The notes below the pieces were generated by a model. It saw nothing but the letters and a program-made list of their open reading frames with translations. It was not told the origin of the DNA and made no database searches. A program made the position numbers and the translations under genes. DNA of 64,000 bases. Origin: SLNP01 sp964568875 (GTDB lineage Bacteria; Bacteroidota; Bacteroidia; Bacteroidales; VadinHA17). Position 1 is the stretch's first letter, and each line of letters begins with the position of its first letter. Shown here piece by piece: positions 27,869 through 37,185 of the stretch. The DNA lies in the NCBI GenBank assembly GCA_964568875.1, contig CAZMSH010000010.1, forward strand, positions 1-64,000, read 5' to 3'.

Positions 27869-28717
27869 TTATTTAACATTCATTGCTGCCAGCATGTTAC
27901 CGTAAACATTATTAAGGGCTGAAAGGTTGTCATTCAGGGCCACTATCTGTTGACGGTATTTCTTTGCATCTTCTGCAGAATCATTCAGGTCTTTGACCAT
28001 ACCCTGCAATCCTTTGTAAATCGTTTCAGTCTCTTTTATATGCTCGTTGCTGTTACGCAGCTGAAGCTCATAGACTGCATTGAGTGCAGAGAGGTTTTTG
28101 TTGAGAGATTCGATCTGTTCCTGGTATGATTTTCCGCTTGATTCGACTATTGCAAGTGAATCGGCTATATTCCGGTATGAGTTATTTGACTCGCGAATCA
28201 CGTTGGCAGTCTCCTTGTACGATTCATTAAGGTTGCCGAGAGATTCGTTCGCGTTTTTCACCGATTTCACATAGTCGGCTGATACGGATGCGGCTTCGCC
28301 CATTCCTGCAAATGCCGAGGCTGCTGTGCTCAGGTTTTTCATGCCGGAACCCAGTTTCTGGAATAAGTCAGGTGTGATATCGGCGTTGACAAGCATCTCG
28401 TCGAATTTTGCCAGAGCGGCTGATCCGGCTCCGCCTCCTACTGAGCGGCCGTGTGAAGAGCTGCTCTCTTCATCTCCTATTCCGGCCAGTTCGGGATACA
28501 CGAGTGTCCAGTCAGGCTCTTCGTGTAAAGGCTCGAAAGCTGAAAAGAAGAAAATGGTTGCTTCTGTAAGGAGACCCACGGTAAGAAGCAGTCCGGCCGC
28601 CGGCCAGTGCTGAATCTTAAAAAGTGCTCCAACAATAACCACGGAAGCACCAAGTCCGTACAACTTGGCCATAAATGCTTTCCATCCGCTGCTGTGTACA
28701 ATGTCTGCTAGGCTCAT
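27869..28717 (-). CDS. gldL: T9SS motor protein GldL/PorL
   Basis: A 282-residue inner-membrane protein that forms a pentameric proton-driven motor around the GldM helices. It has two membrane helices (about residues 18-35 and 40-60). Glu52 in LLTEATIFFF matches the essential intramembrane glutamate of Flavobacterium johnsoniae GldL, and KIQHWPAAGLLL is the family signature between helices. The cytoplasmic C-terminal ~180 residues are helical and probably coiled-coil. Gap to gldK 34 bases. Confidence 0.96.
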   Translation of the reverse strand: MSLADIVHSSGWKAFMAKLYGLGASVVIVGALFKIQHWPAAGLLLTVGLLTEATIFFFSAFEPLHEEPDWTLVYPELAGIGDEESSSSHGRSVGGGAGSAALAKFDEMLVNADITPDLFQKLGSGMKNLSTAASAFAGMGEAASVSADYVKSVKNANESLGNLNESYKETANVIRESNNSYRNIADSLAIVESSGKSYQEQIESLNKNLSALNAVYELQLRNSNEHIKETETIYKGLQGMVKDLNDSAEDAKKYRQQIVALNDNLSALNNVYGNMLAAMNVK

Positions 28718-28751
28718 ATAGCTGATTGTTTTTAAAGGTTAAATCTGGGTT

Positions 28752-30083
28752 CTAATTTATTCCTATGTATGAACGTACGTTCCTGAAACCAATATATGAT
28801 TTTGTTGAATCCTGGTATTCATAGTCTCTCGAACTTGTCTGCATGAAATAGGCAATATCCTTCCATGATCCTCCTCTGATGACTTTCCTTTTCATAACCT
28901 GAGGATCATCAGGCTTGGCATTATATTCGAGATTGGGGTTCAGGTCATGGGTAAAGACATATGCCGACTGGTGGTATGAGGTGATAGTCCATTCTGCCAC
29001 GTTACCTGCCATATCATATAGTCCGTATTCGTTTGGTTCGTATGATGCAACTCTTGCTGAGTAAACGCTTCCGTCATCAATATAGTTGCCGCGAAGGGGT
29101 TTGAAATTGGCCAGGAAGCAACCCTGATAGTTACGGGTATAGGGGCCGCCCCATGGGTACATTGAGAGGTCAAGGCCTCCTCTGGCTGCATATTCCCACT
29201 CAGCTTCCATAGGCAGTCGGTAGTCGTGAACACCCGGCAGCCCTTCGGAGCGAAGGTAATCGTTCATATAATTGGTTCTCCAGACACTAAATGCTCTTGC
29301 CTGTATCCATGAAACACCTATTACCGGATAATTGTCGTAAGACGGGTGCCAGAAATAAAGAGTTGCCATGGGGTCGTTGTAGGAATATGTGAAATCCCTT
29401 ATCCAGCACAGGGTGTCAGGATAGATATTCACAACATGGTTCATTATGAAAGAAGACCTGTCAACAACATCAGATTCAACTCCCTCAAGGTTGGTAACCT
29501 TTCCCTCATACCTGTTTTCCTGAAAGTTGTATTTTGCTCTGGCTGCCTGCTGGAAGTCAACCCAGAAGTATGAGTAATTCAGGGTCCTTGTGTCAAATTC
29601 CTTTCTGAAGCCGAATCTTTCCTGCGGAGGATAATACATTGTTTCAAGAACCATTTGGATATTTTCATCATCGTAGTCGATTCTTTCTTCCCAGTTAAGA
29701 ATGTTGGGCTCGATCAGGTTCCCTTCCTCGTCGACCTTGAAGAAGTCGTAACCTTCTATTCCCTCTTCTCCCAGCTTTGTCCTGAGTATGCTATCGCGTA
29801 CCCAATAGACAAACTGCCTGTATTTATTGTTGGTTATCTCGGTCTGGTCCATCCAGAATGCGTCTACAGTTACTGTTTTTGAGAGGGCATTCTGTGCGAA
29901 GAACTGGTCTTCATCGCTGGGGCCGGCGATAAAGCTACCTGCAGGTATAAACGCCATCTCAAAAGGTTCAGGTTCAGAGAATGCTTTTCTTCCGGGAACA
30001 CCTGTAAGTTCTCCGTTGCCGTATGAACTGCAGCCTGAGAGAACAACTGTTACGGTGATAGCAAGCAAGAAAATCTTTTTCAT
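28752..30083 (-). CDS. gldK: T9SS ring lipoprotein GldK/PorK
   Basis: A 443-residue lipoprotein (lipobox LSGC, Cys18) that forms the T9SS outer-membrane-associated ring with GldN. It has the formylglycine-generating-enzyme (SUMF1-like) fold: MAFIPAGSFIAGPSDEDQF, WMDQTEITNNKYRQFV, YPVIGVSWIQARAFSVWR, LPMEAEWEYAARGG and IRGGSW are all present. It acts structurally and not as a sulfatase modifier. Second gene of the operon, 52 bases after porP. Confidence 0.96.
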   Translation of the reverse strand: MKKIFLLAITVTVVLSGCSSYGNGELTGVPGRKAFSEPEPFEMAFIPAGSFIAGPSDEDQFFAQNALSKTVTVDAFWMDQTEITNNKYRQFVYWVRDSILRTKLGEEGIEGYDFFKVDEEGNLIEPNILNWEERIDYDDENIQMVLETMYYPPQERFGFRKEFDTRTLNYSYFWVDFQQAARAKYNFQENRYEGKVTNLEGVESDVVDRSSFIMNHVVNIYPDTLCWIRDFTYSYNDPMATLYFWHPSYDNYPVIGVSWIQARAFSVWRTNYMNDYLRSEGLPGVHDYRLPMEAEWEYAARGGLDLSMYPWGGPYTRNYQGCFLANFKPLRGNYIDDGSVYSARVASYEPNEYGLYDMAGNVAEWTITSYHQSAYVFTHDLNPNLEYNAKPDDPQVMKRKVIRGGSWKDIAYFMQTSSRDYEYQDSTKSYIGFRNVRSYIGIN

Positions 30084-30135
30084 AAGGCTTATTTCAAAAA
30101 TTTATAATGCAAGTAAGTTATTTTTTTTCTAATAT

Positions 30136-31095
30136 TCATAATAATCTGACACTTTTATATCTCCTTGGGCTGCGCCCCGGGCTGATCTCAAAACAATATT
30201 TCACCATGAACTCATGCGACCCTGAAGTGTTTTTCCTGATGTCGGTCATTGAAAAGTCATAGGCATAACCGAGTCTGATACCGTTATAGAGTTCAATACC
30301 TGCCATGGCGATGATGGCATCGCCGGCTCTGTATGAAACGCCGCCCCATGCCTTCTTATTGTATGTTACTGTTGAGTTTAGTGTTAACTGAACAACTCTG
30401 CCGTCACTGAAAGCATGTATTGACGGGCTCAGCTCGAACGCCGGGTTAGGAAGTATAAAGTTGTATCCTCCAACCAGATAGTAGTGTCTGGTCAGATAAG
30501 GATTTGCTGTACTGAATTTTATGACGGGCTGGTTAATATGTGTGACTGACAGCCCGGCGTAGTATTTGTCAGAGGAGTAGAAAACTCCAAGCCCTGCATC
30601 AAAAGCCACGTAACTCTCTTTGCTGTCTGGTATTAACGGGTCTCCTTCGGCAGGTACATAGATATCACCTGCAGGTATTACCCATGTAGGATCAAGACTT
30701 TTGTTAAGCATCCCTGCAGATACTCCTATACCGAGTCTTCCTTGCCCGATGTTGATAAAGTAGGCGTATGAACCTGCCAGGCTGATATCATTGTCGAAAC
30801 CTGCCTTGTCACTTCTGATCATCAGACCTGCACCCGACAAGCGACGGAATAGAGTAAAGGGGGTATTTACAGTAAACGAGGTAGTTACCGGAGCTCCCTC
30901 AAGTCCAACCCATTGTTGCCTGTTGATTGCGGTAGCGCAGACCATACCTGTGCTACCGGCAGCACCCGGATTAAAAGATGGAATGGAGAACATATAGTGC
31001 GTAACCAAAGGATCTTGCTGCGCAGAGAGTCCTAGCTGCAACAAAATAAAAAGCGTCGCCGGAAGTATATATCTTTTCACCACTCCTTCAGTCAT
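30136..31095 (-). CDS. porP: T9SS-associated PorP/SprF family outer-membrane protein
   Basis: A 319-residue outer-membrane beta-barrel protein: signal peptide ending near LSAQ, then QDPLVTHYMFSIPSFNPGAAGS, the hallmark opening of PorP/SprF. PorP is needed for T9SS function in P. gingivalis, while SprF paralogues escort particular surface cargo. Here it heads the operon in the same order as in P. gingivalis (porP-K-L-M-N), which favours the core PorP role. A -7 promoter element lies 55 bases upstream. Confidence 0.92.
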   Translation of the reverse strand: MTEGVVKRYILPATLFILLQLGLSAQQDPLVTHYMFSIPSFNPGAAGSTGMVCATAINRQQWVGLEGAPVTTSFTVNTPFTLFRRLSGAGLMIRSDKAGFDNDISLAGSYAYFINIGQGRLGIGVSAGMLNKSLDPTWVIPAGDIYVPAEGDPLIPDSKESYVAFDAGLGVFYSSDKYYAGLSVTHINQPVIKFSTANPYLTRHYYLVGGYNFILPNPAFELSPSIHAFSDGRVVQLTLNSTVTYNKKAWGGVSYRAGDAIIAMAGIELYNGIRLGYAYDFSMTDIRKNTSGSHEFMVKYCFEISPGRSPRRYKSVRLL

Positions 31096-31150
31096 TAAAT
31101 GACAGCTCCGTGTTTATTAAGGTAAAATAAGTAAAAATCTAAAAAGCAAG

Positions 31151-31158
31151 CAAATTTA
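31151..31158 (-). promoter_or_regulatory. -7 promoter element of the T9SS core operon
   Basis: TAAATTTG on the minus strand matches TAnnTTTG, 55 bases upstream of porP. It would drive porP-gldKLMN separately from topA and the arginase-like gene. Confidence 0.5.
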
Positions 31159-31204
31159 ACTAAATTTCTGTACCACGAGTAAAACGCAGGAACAACAGGT
31201 TTTA

Positions 31205-32383
31205 TTATTCTGCAATATTTCTGAGCCTCGATGATGCCTTTATCCACCGCTCAGGAACCTCGTTGTTGTTTGCCTTCTGATAATCTTCATATGAGCATGC
31301 GACATAAACCGGGTCACACCCTTCAACAGATAATTCCATCCACCACCTTTCAGTGTAATTGCTTCTGACGAAAATCAGTTCTGTGCTGATGTCCTCAATA
31401 TTCATATGATACCTTGTGAATCTGCCGTTACCGCCCGTACTGTCGGCAGGATTCTCAAACTGTCTCTGGGCAAAACTTTCAATCACAAACCAGATTATCT
31501 GGGCAGAAAGTGCTGTTGTCTGAGAGGCAATATCTCTGTCGGGAACTACATCGGTGACCGCAAAGAATCTGAGGTTTTCAGACACTCCTGCATACCGGGC
31601 CAGCAGACATGCCTCCTCGGCATATAATCCATTGGGCGAAGGATTGTACGCGCCGGGGGAGTCAGCCTGCCTTATGGCTTCTATTGCGAACAGTACAACA
31701 TCAGAATCCCTGATTATTGGTTCTGTAAGATGAATTGCCTGTCTGACATCACCAAGTCTTGTCAATTCGTGCTTTTTTCTTGACAGTCTTGTAATAACCT
31801 GAGGGTCATTAAGGTATGTCTGATAGCCGAGATTAATGTATTGAGACAAACCGGCTTCCTGAGTCTGGAAGAGAGGGAACAGTATATTGTAGGGACCGGA
31901 TTCACTGCTTTCAGGGTTGTACCTTATACGTGAATCAATGTTTGACAATACGTAGTTCCGTCCATTGCGCCTGTAAACCTTGTCAACGGCCTCAACAAGA
32001 GAACCTGAACCCCCAAGCAGAATTGTGAGAACCTGTTGAGAGTAAAGGTGGTCGAGGACATCAGCAAGCCCGGCAATAGTGTCATTATATGAGTGCCCCT
32101 GCTTAAGGTTGCCGAGATCGGCTATCTTAAGTTTGCCCGGAGTACGGGCCATCTCATAGAGGATCTTTCTGATAGCATCGGGTGCTGATGCAGTTCCTGG
32201 TCCGGGCGATTTTCTTCCGTCGGCAACCCCGATTATAGCGACCTTATAATCACTGAACGATTCAAGAGTTTTGTTTTCAGTATGGACGACTATATTGTGA
32301 GAAAACCTTGACTGTTCCGCGATGTTCTGATCTTCATTCTTGTCGATACTTACAGGGTCGAGGTAATCGCTAAGTGTAATCAT
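31205..32383 (-). CDS. Arginase/formimidoylglutamase-fold protein lacking metal ligands
   Basis: A 392-residue protein with the ureohydrolase fold (VAIIGVADGRKSPGPGTASAPDAIRK, typical of formimidoylglutamase entries). The metal sites are gone: the GGDHS motif reads LGGSGS, the DAHxD motif region reads NIDSRIR, and the SxDxDxxDP region reads AIEAIRQADSP. It is therefore probably not a manganese hydrolase. A C-terminal extension of ~70 residues (ERWWMELSVEG, YVACSYEDYQKA) is not part of arginase. It sits between topA (13-base gap) and the T9SS operon, a neighbourhood I recall from other Bacteroidota. A structural or regulatory role linked to T9SS is only inference. Confidence 0.8.
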   Translation of the reverse strand: MITLSDYLDPVSIDKNEDQNIAEQSRFSHNIVVHTENKTLESFSDYKVAIIGVADGRKSPGPGTASAPDAIRKILYEMARTPGKLKIADLGNLKQGHSYNDTIAGLADVLDHLYSQQVLTILLGGSGSLVEAVDKVYRRNGRNYVLSNIDSRIRYNPESSESGPYNILFPLFQTQEAGLSQYINLGYQTYLNDPQVITRLSRKKHELTRLGDVRQAIHLTEPIIRDSDVVLFAIEAIRQADSPGAYNPSPNGLYAEEACLLARYAGVSENLRFFAVTDVVPDRDIASQTTALSAQIIWFVIESFAQRQFENPADSTGGNGRFTRYHMNIEDISTELIFVRSNYTERWWMELSVEGCDPVYVACSYEDYQKANNNEVPERWIKASSRLRNIAE

Positions 32384-32396
32384 AGGCGAAAAATAA

Positions 32397-34709
32397 CTAT
32401 TTCTTTTTCTTTTTGCTCTTGCTCTCTTCTATTATCCTCTCGCAATCAGCTGATGTCAGTGAAGCAGGGTCGGTGCCTTTCGGGATTTTATAGTTTTCCT
32501 TTCCTGATGAAATGTAGGGCCCGTACCTGCCGTTAAGCACCTTATATTCTCCAAGATCTGATATTACTTTCTGTTTGTCACTCTCCTCCTTTTCACAAAT
32601 TAGCTCGATCGCCCTTTCTGTTGTTACTGTGTAAGGATCATCAATCCCTTTTTTGAGGGAATAGAATTTTCCGTCATGTCTTACAAACGGACCAAATCTG
32701 CCAATGCCAGCAACTATTTCTTTACCACGGAATTCACCGACCTGACGCGGCAGGCTGAACAGGTGCAGAGCCTCTTCCAGAGTAATTGTCTCTATTAGCT
32801 GTGTTTTCAGCAGACTCGCATACTTCGGTTTCTTTTCTCCGTTACCTTCACCTATCTGTACAATTGGACCATATCTGCCCATTTTCACAGACACCTGTTC
32901 TCCTGTTTCCGGATGAGAGCCAAGTATTCTTTCTCCGGTCTTTTTTTCCCTTTTTGTAAGTGATTCTTCCACTGTAGGATGGAATCCTGAGTAAAACTCT
33001 TCCAGCATCCTGTTCCACGATAGTTTGCCGTCAGCGATATCATCAAATTTCTTCTCCAGGTCTGCTGTAAAATGGTAGTCAATAATCTCACTGAAATTTT
33101 CGGCAAGAAAATCATTTACTATCATTCCGATATCTTTAGGAAAAAGCTTTGCCTTTTCCCTGCCTGCCATTTCGGTCTTAGCACTGGGTTTGATCCTGCC
33201 CTTTTGAAGCACATGTATCCTTATCTCTCTTTTTTCTCCGGGCCGGTCTTCACGTACTACGTAACCACGGTTCTGTATAGTTGATATTGTAGGGGCATAT
33301 GTTGAAGGTCTGCCAATACCGAGCTCTTCGAGTTTTCTTACCAGGCTTGCCTCATTGTACCTTGGTGGAGGGGTTGTAAACTTTTCCGTGGCAGTGACAG
33401 ATTCGTACCATAGCTCATCTCCCTGCGATACTCGTGGAATTAAAGTCTTCTCATCTTCTGATCCGTTTTCGTTGTCGGTCGATTCAGAGTATACCCTCAG
33501 AAAACCATCGAATTTTATCACTTCCCCGGTTGCTGTAAATTTTGTTTCAGATCCGGATGCATCAATATTTATGGTAGTCTTTTCAATCACGGCATCAGCC
33601 ATCTGGCTTGCGATGGTTCTCTTCCAGATAAGGTCGTAAAGTCTTTTCTCCTGCTGAGTGCCGGTAATCTCATGTTTGTCGGGATAGGTTGGCCTGATTG
33701 CTTCATGAGCCTCCTGAGCACCTCGTGTTCTGGTTTTGTATTGTCTGGTCTTCGAGTATTCTTCACCGAACTCCTTTACTATCTCTTTGTGCGCCAGGCT
33801 TAAAGCCAGTTTTGAAAGGTTCGTTGAATCGGTACGCATATAGGTGATCTTTCCGGCTTCATAAAGTCGCTGTGCCACAGACATGGTTTGGGCAACCGAA
33901 AAACCGAGCTTACGATATGCTTCCTGCTGAAGTGTCGACGTAGTGAACGGTGGAGCCGGTGATTTTGTTCCCGGTTTTACCGAAATGCCGGCGACCTGGA
34001 ATATGGCTTCCTTACATACCTCAAGGAATGCCAGGGCTTCTTTTTCACTACGAAAGCGTTTGCCTGCTTCCGCATTTATTATATCAAGGTTGGTTTCCTG
34101 ATTTGATTGCTGTGTTCTGAAAGAAGCTGTCACCCTGAATGAAGACTCCGGTTTGAAACCTATTATTTCACGTTCACGCTCTACAAGAAGTCTTACGGCG
34201 ACTGATTGTACCCTGCCGGCTGAGAGTGAGGGTTGCACTTTTTTCCACAAGACAGGGGATATCTCAAAACCCACAAGTCTGTCAAGGATCCTCCTGGCCT
34301 GCTGTGCGTTGACAAGGTTCATGTCTACCTGGCGGGGGTGCATTATAGCATTACTGATAGCCTCTTTGGTTATTTCGTGGAAGACTATTCTTTTTGTTTT
34401 CTCAGGGTCAAGGCCGAGCACAACTGACAAGTGCCATGCTATGGCTTCACCCTCGCGGTCCTCATCAGATGCAATCCATACTTCGTTTGATCCGGAGACA
34501 GCTTTCTTAAGTGCGGCTACGACTTTCTGCTTCTCTGCCGGAACCTCGTACTCAGGGGTAAAGCCTTTATCGATATTAATTCCAAGGTTTTTCTTTGAAA
34601 GATCGCGTATATGGCCAAAACTTGAAACAACACTAAAATCCTTCCCCAGCAACTTCTCTATTGTCCTGGCTTTTGCAGGGGACTCAACAATAACAAGATT
34701 ACTACTCAT
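32397..34709 (-). CDS. topA: DNA topoisomerase I
   Basis: Type IA topoisomerase that relaxes negative supercoils. In the numbering from the longer start (34718), the TOPRIM glutamate is in VIVESPAKART, the acidic metal motif is DEDREG (85-90) and the catalytic tyrosine is Tyr293 in ITYMRTDST. The C-terminus has no zinc fingers and instead three short repeats (GRYGPIVQIG, GRFGPFVRHDGKFYSLKKG, GRYGPYISSGKENYKIPKG) ending in a lysine tail, the usual Bacteroidota form. ATG 34709 (MSSNLVIVESPAK) fits the family N-terminus; ATG 34718 is an alternative. Divergent from the PBP1A gene. Confidence 0.96.
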   Translation of the reverse strand: MSSNLVIVESPAKARTIEKLLGKDFSVVSSFGHIRDLSKKNLGINIDKGFTPEYEVPAEKQKVVAALKKAVSGSNEVWIASDEDREGEAIAWHLSVVLGLDPEKTKRIVFHEITKEAISNAIMHPRQVDMNLVNAQQARRILDRLVGFEISPVLWKKVQPSLSAGRVQSVAVRLLVEREREIIGFKPESSFRVTASFRTQQSNQETNLDIINAEAGKRFRSEKEALAFLEVCKEAIFQVAGISVKPGTKSPAPPFTTSTLQQEAYRKLGFSVAQTMSVAQRLYEAGKITYMRTDSTNLSKLALSLAHKEIVKEFGEEYSKTRQYKTRTRGAQEAHEAIRPTYPDKHEITGTQQEKRLYDLIWKRTIASQMADAVIEKTTINIDASGSETKFTATGEVIKFDGFLRVYSESTDNENGSEDEKTLIPRVSQGDELWYESVTATEKFTTPPPRYNEASLVRKLEELGIGRPSTYAPTISTIQNRGYVVREDRPGEKREIRIHVLQKGRIKPSAKTEMAGREKAKLFPKDIGMIVNDFLAENFSEIIDYHFTADLEKKFDDIADGKLSWNRMLEEFYSGFHPTVEESLTKREKKTGERILGSHPETGEQVSVKMGRYGPIVQIGEGNGEKKPKYASLLKTQLIETITLEEALHLFSLPRQVGEFRGKEIVAGIGRFGPFVRHDGKFYSLKKGIDDPYTVTTERAIELICEKEESDKQKVISDLGEYKVLNGRYGPYISSGKENYKIPKGTDPASLTSADCERIIEESKSKKKKK

Positions 34710-34798
34710 ATGAGACATCAGCTTTAAAAAAACAGGACAAAGTAAATCATAATGGGAGCTAACTTCAAAATAAAAAAAGAATATTCTTCATAAATTAC

Positions 34799-34806
34799 TA
34801 TTTTTG
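34799..34806 (+). promoter_or_regulatory. -7 promoter element of the PBP1A gene
   Basis: TATTTTTG matches TAnnTTTG and lies 18 bases before ATG 34825 (24 before ATG 34831), giving a very short leader. Confidence 0.5.
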
Positions 34807-34824
34807 GCCAAATGAATTTCCGGA

Positions 34825-37173
34825 ATGAATATGGGATTAAACAGCAATAAAAAGTATCTTATCTGGTTCTGGGCATTGTTTGCATCCCCCTTCATCATTT
34901 TATTGACAATCTTCATTTTGATATCAATGAATGTGATGGGCCCGATACCAACATTCGAAGACCTTGAGAATCCTGATAACGAACTTGCCGCCGAAGTCTA
35001 TTCGGAAGACGGTGTACTTCTGGGCAAGTTTTTTATACAGAACCGTACATGGACAAACTACGAAGAGATTTCTCCATATTTGATAGATGCTCTTATAGCA
35101 ACAGAGGATATAAGATTTCACAGACATTCAGGTATTGATGTCAGAGGACTGGGAAGGGTTTTTGTGAAATCACTTCTTCTCAGACAGGAGGGAGCTGGCG
35201 GTGGCAGTACCATTACCCAGCAGCTTGCCAAAAACCTTTTTGTAGCAAGGGGTGACATTTCGGGCTATTCCAAACTTGGAAGAACCATACGCCTGGTGTT
35301 CAGCAAGTTCAAGGAGTGGTACACTGCGGTGAAGCTTGAAAGGAGTTACACAAAGGATGAGATCATGACGATGTATCTCAATGTCTTTGATTTTGTCAAC
35401 AATGCGGTAGGAATTACTTCGGCGGCACAGGTATATTTCAATACCACTCCTGATTCATTGAACCTTGAGCAGTCTGCCATGCTTGTAGGCATGCTCAAGA
35501 ACTCTGCATATTTCAATCCGGTAAGAAGACCGGAAGTAACTATGCAAAGACGTAACGTAGTTATTTCCCAAATGGTTAAGTACGGCTTTCTGGAGAAGGC
35601 TGTTGCCGATTCAGTGAAGTTGATGCCTATAGAGCTCAATTTCAGGGAGGCAAGCCATACGGCCGGGCTGGCCACCTATTTCAGGGAGTACATCCGTACC
35701 ACTATGATTGCGTATCATCCTGACAGTATAAGCTGGGGTACCGATGAGGCATACAGCGATGCAGTCTACCAGTGGGAGAATAATCCTCTCTACGGATGGT
35801 GCCGCAAGAATCATAAGCCTGACGGCAGTAACTATAATCTTTACAAGGACGGGCTGAAAATTTATACTACCATAAATTCAAAGATGCAGCAGTATGCCGA
35901 GGAGGCCCTTGTAAGTCATCTGGCAGAGATTATACAGCCTGCTTTCTATGAAGCTTCAGCAAGATTCCGGAATCCTCCCTTCTCCAATGACGTGTCGCAG
36001 GATATCATCGACGGTCTGATGGAAGACAGCAAGAGAAGGACGGAACGTTTCTGGAAGATGAGAAATGCAGGTATAAGCCGCGATTCTATTGACAGAGCTT
36101 TCAACACCCCTGTACCAATGAGGCTGTTCAGCTACAAGGGCATGATAGATACCATAATGAGTCCCATGGATTCAATCAGATACTACAAGTTTTTTGTAAG
36201 ATCTTCATTTATGGCCATGGATCCTCACACAGGCGGAGTGAAGGCTTATGTAGGGGGGCCTAATTTTAATTACATAAAATTTGACGCCGTTACTGCCCAG
36301 AGAAAACAGGTTGGCAGTACCATTAAGCCTTTCCTGTATACCCTTGCAATGCAGAACGGAATCTCTCCCTGCCATGAGGTCGACAACATACCCTATACGT
36401 TTGAAGTAGCTGACAGTACATGGACGCCAAGAAGCAGCGGCCCTGTAGATATGCATGGTAAAAGGGTGACGCTCAAATGGGGCCTTGCCCAATCGGAAAA
36501 TTACATATCGGCATGGCTTATGAAACAGTTTTCTCCCGGTGCTGTGTCTGACCTGATGCAACGGATGGGTATAAGAAGCTATATCCCGCCGGTTTATTCC
36601 ATATTCCTTGGTACTGCCGATCTCACGCTGGAGGAGATGGTTGGAGCCTATGGTACCTACTCCAACAAGGGAGTTTATACACAACCGATTTATGTAACCC
36701 GTATAGAGGATCGTAACGGCAATGTGGTTTCCAGGTTCACCCCCGGGATAGAAGAAGTACTTACAGAGGAGCAGGCATATCTGATGGCCAATCTCCTGAT
36801 GGGGGTTGTGCAATCGGGATCGGGCATCAGGATAAGGGCTACATATCAGCTTATGAACCAGATAGGAGGCAAGACGGGAACAACCCAGAATCATGCCAAT
36901 GGATGGTTTATGGGTATTACGCCCAACCTGGTTGCAGGCGTATGGTCAGGATGGGAAGATCAGGCTATTCATTTTGAGGATCTTAGAACAGGGCAGGGTG
37001 CCAATATGGCTCTCCCGGTATTTGCTGAGTTCCTTAAAAAGGTCTACGCCGATCCTGAGTTCAGTTATATGGAAGAGGATATTTTCGAACCGCCTCCGGG
37101 GTTCAACCTCGAACTGGATTGCGACAAGCTTAAAGCACAATCTCCGGGAGGGACGATAAGGATAAGATATTGA
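34825..37173 (+). CDS. Penicillin-binding protein 1A (transglycosylase/transpeptidase)
   Basis: A 782-residue bifunctional peptidoglycan synthase. One membrane helix lies near residues 11-36. The GT51 domain carries catalytic Glu94 in ATEDIRFHRHSG and GAGGGSTITQQLAKN. The transpeptidase domain has Ser498-x-x-Lys501 (STIK), SEN and Lys683-Thr-Gly (KTG). All catalytic motifs are intact. Transcribed alone with its own promoter. The Met at 34831 is an alternative start. Confidence 0.95.
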   Translation: MNMGLNSNKKYLIWFWALFASPFIILLTIFILISMNVMGPIPTFEDLENPDNELAAEVYSEDGVLLGKFFIQNRTWTNYEEISPYLIDALIATEDIRFHRHSGIDVRGLGRVFVKSLLLRQEGAGGGSTITQQLAKNLFVARGDISGYSKLGRTIRLVFSKFKEWYTAVKLERSYTKDEIMTMYLNVFDFVNNAVGITSAAQVYFNTTPDSLNLEQSAMLVGMLKNSAYFNPVRRPEVTMQRRNVVISQMVKYGFLEKAVADSVKLMPIELNFREASHTAGLATYFREYIRTTMIAYHPDSISWGTDEAYSDAVYQWENNPLYGWCRKNHKPDGSNYNLYKDGLKIYTTINSKMQQYAEEALVSHLAEIIQPAFYEASARFRNPPFSNDVSQDIIDGLMEDSKRRTERFWKMRNAGISRDSIDRAFNTPVPMRLFSYKGMIDTIMSPMDSIRYYKFFVRSSFMAMDPHTGGVKAYVGGPNFNYIKFDAVTAQRKQVGSTIKPFLYTLAMQNGISPCHEVDNIPYTFEVADSTWTPRSSGPVDMHGKRVTLKWGLAQSENYISAWLMKQFSPGAVSDLMQRMGIRSYIPPVYSIFLGTADLTLEEMVGAYGTYSNKGVYTQPIYVTRIEDRNGNVVSRFTPGIEEVLTEEQAYLMANLLMGVVQSGSGIRIRATYQLMNQIGGKTGTTQNHANGWFMGITPNLVAGVWSGWEDQAIHFEDLRTGQGANMALPVFAEFLKKVYADPEFSYMEEDIFEPPPGFNLELDCDKLKAQSPGGTIRIRY

Positions 37174-37185
37174 TAGGGAAGAGGG

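Noticed and set aside
28752..30083. Reading the SUMF1-like domain as a formylglycine-generating enzyme for sulfatases
   Set aside because: Position between porP and gldL and the lipoprotein signal identify GldK, in which this fold is structural.
34153..34713. 186-residue plus-strand frame over topA
   Set aside because: Antisense to the TOPRIM region of topA, low complexity and serine-rich, with no recognisable fold.
36205..36894. 229-residue minus-strand frame inside the PBP1A gene
   Set aside because: Antisense to the transpeptidase domain, whose SxxK, SxN and KTG motifs are intact on the plus strand.
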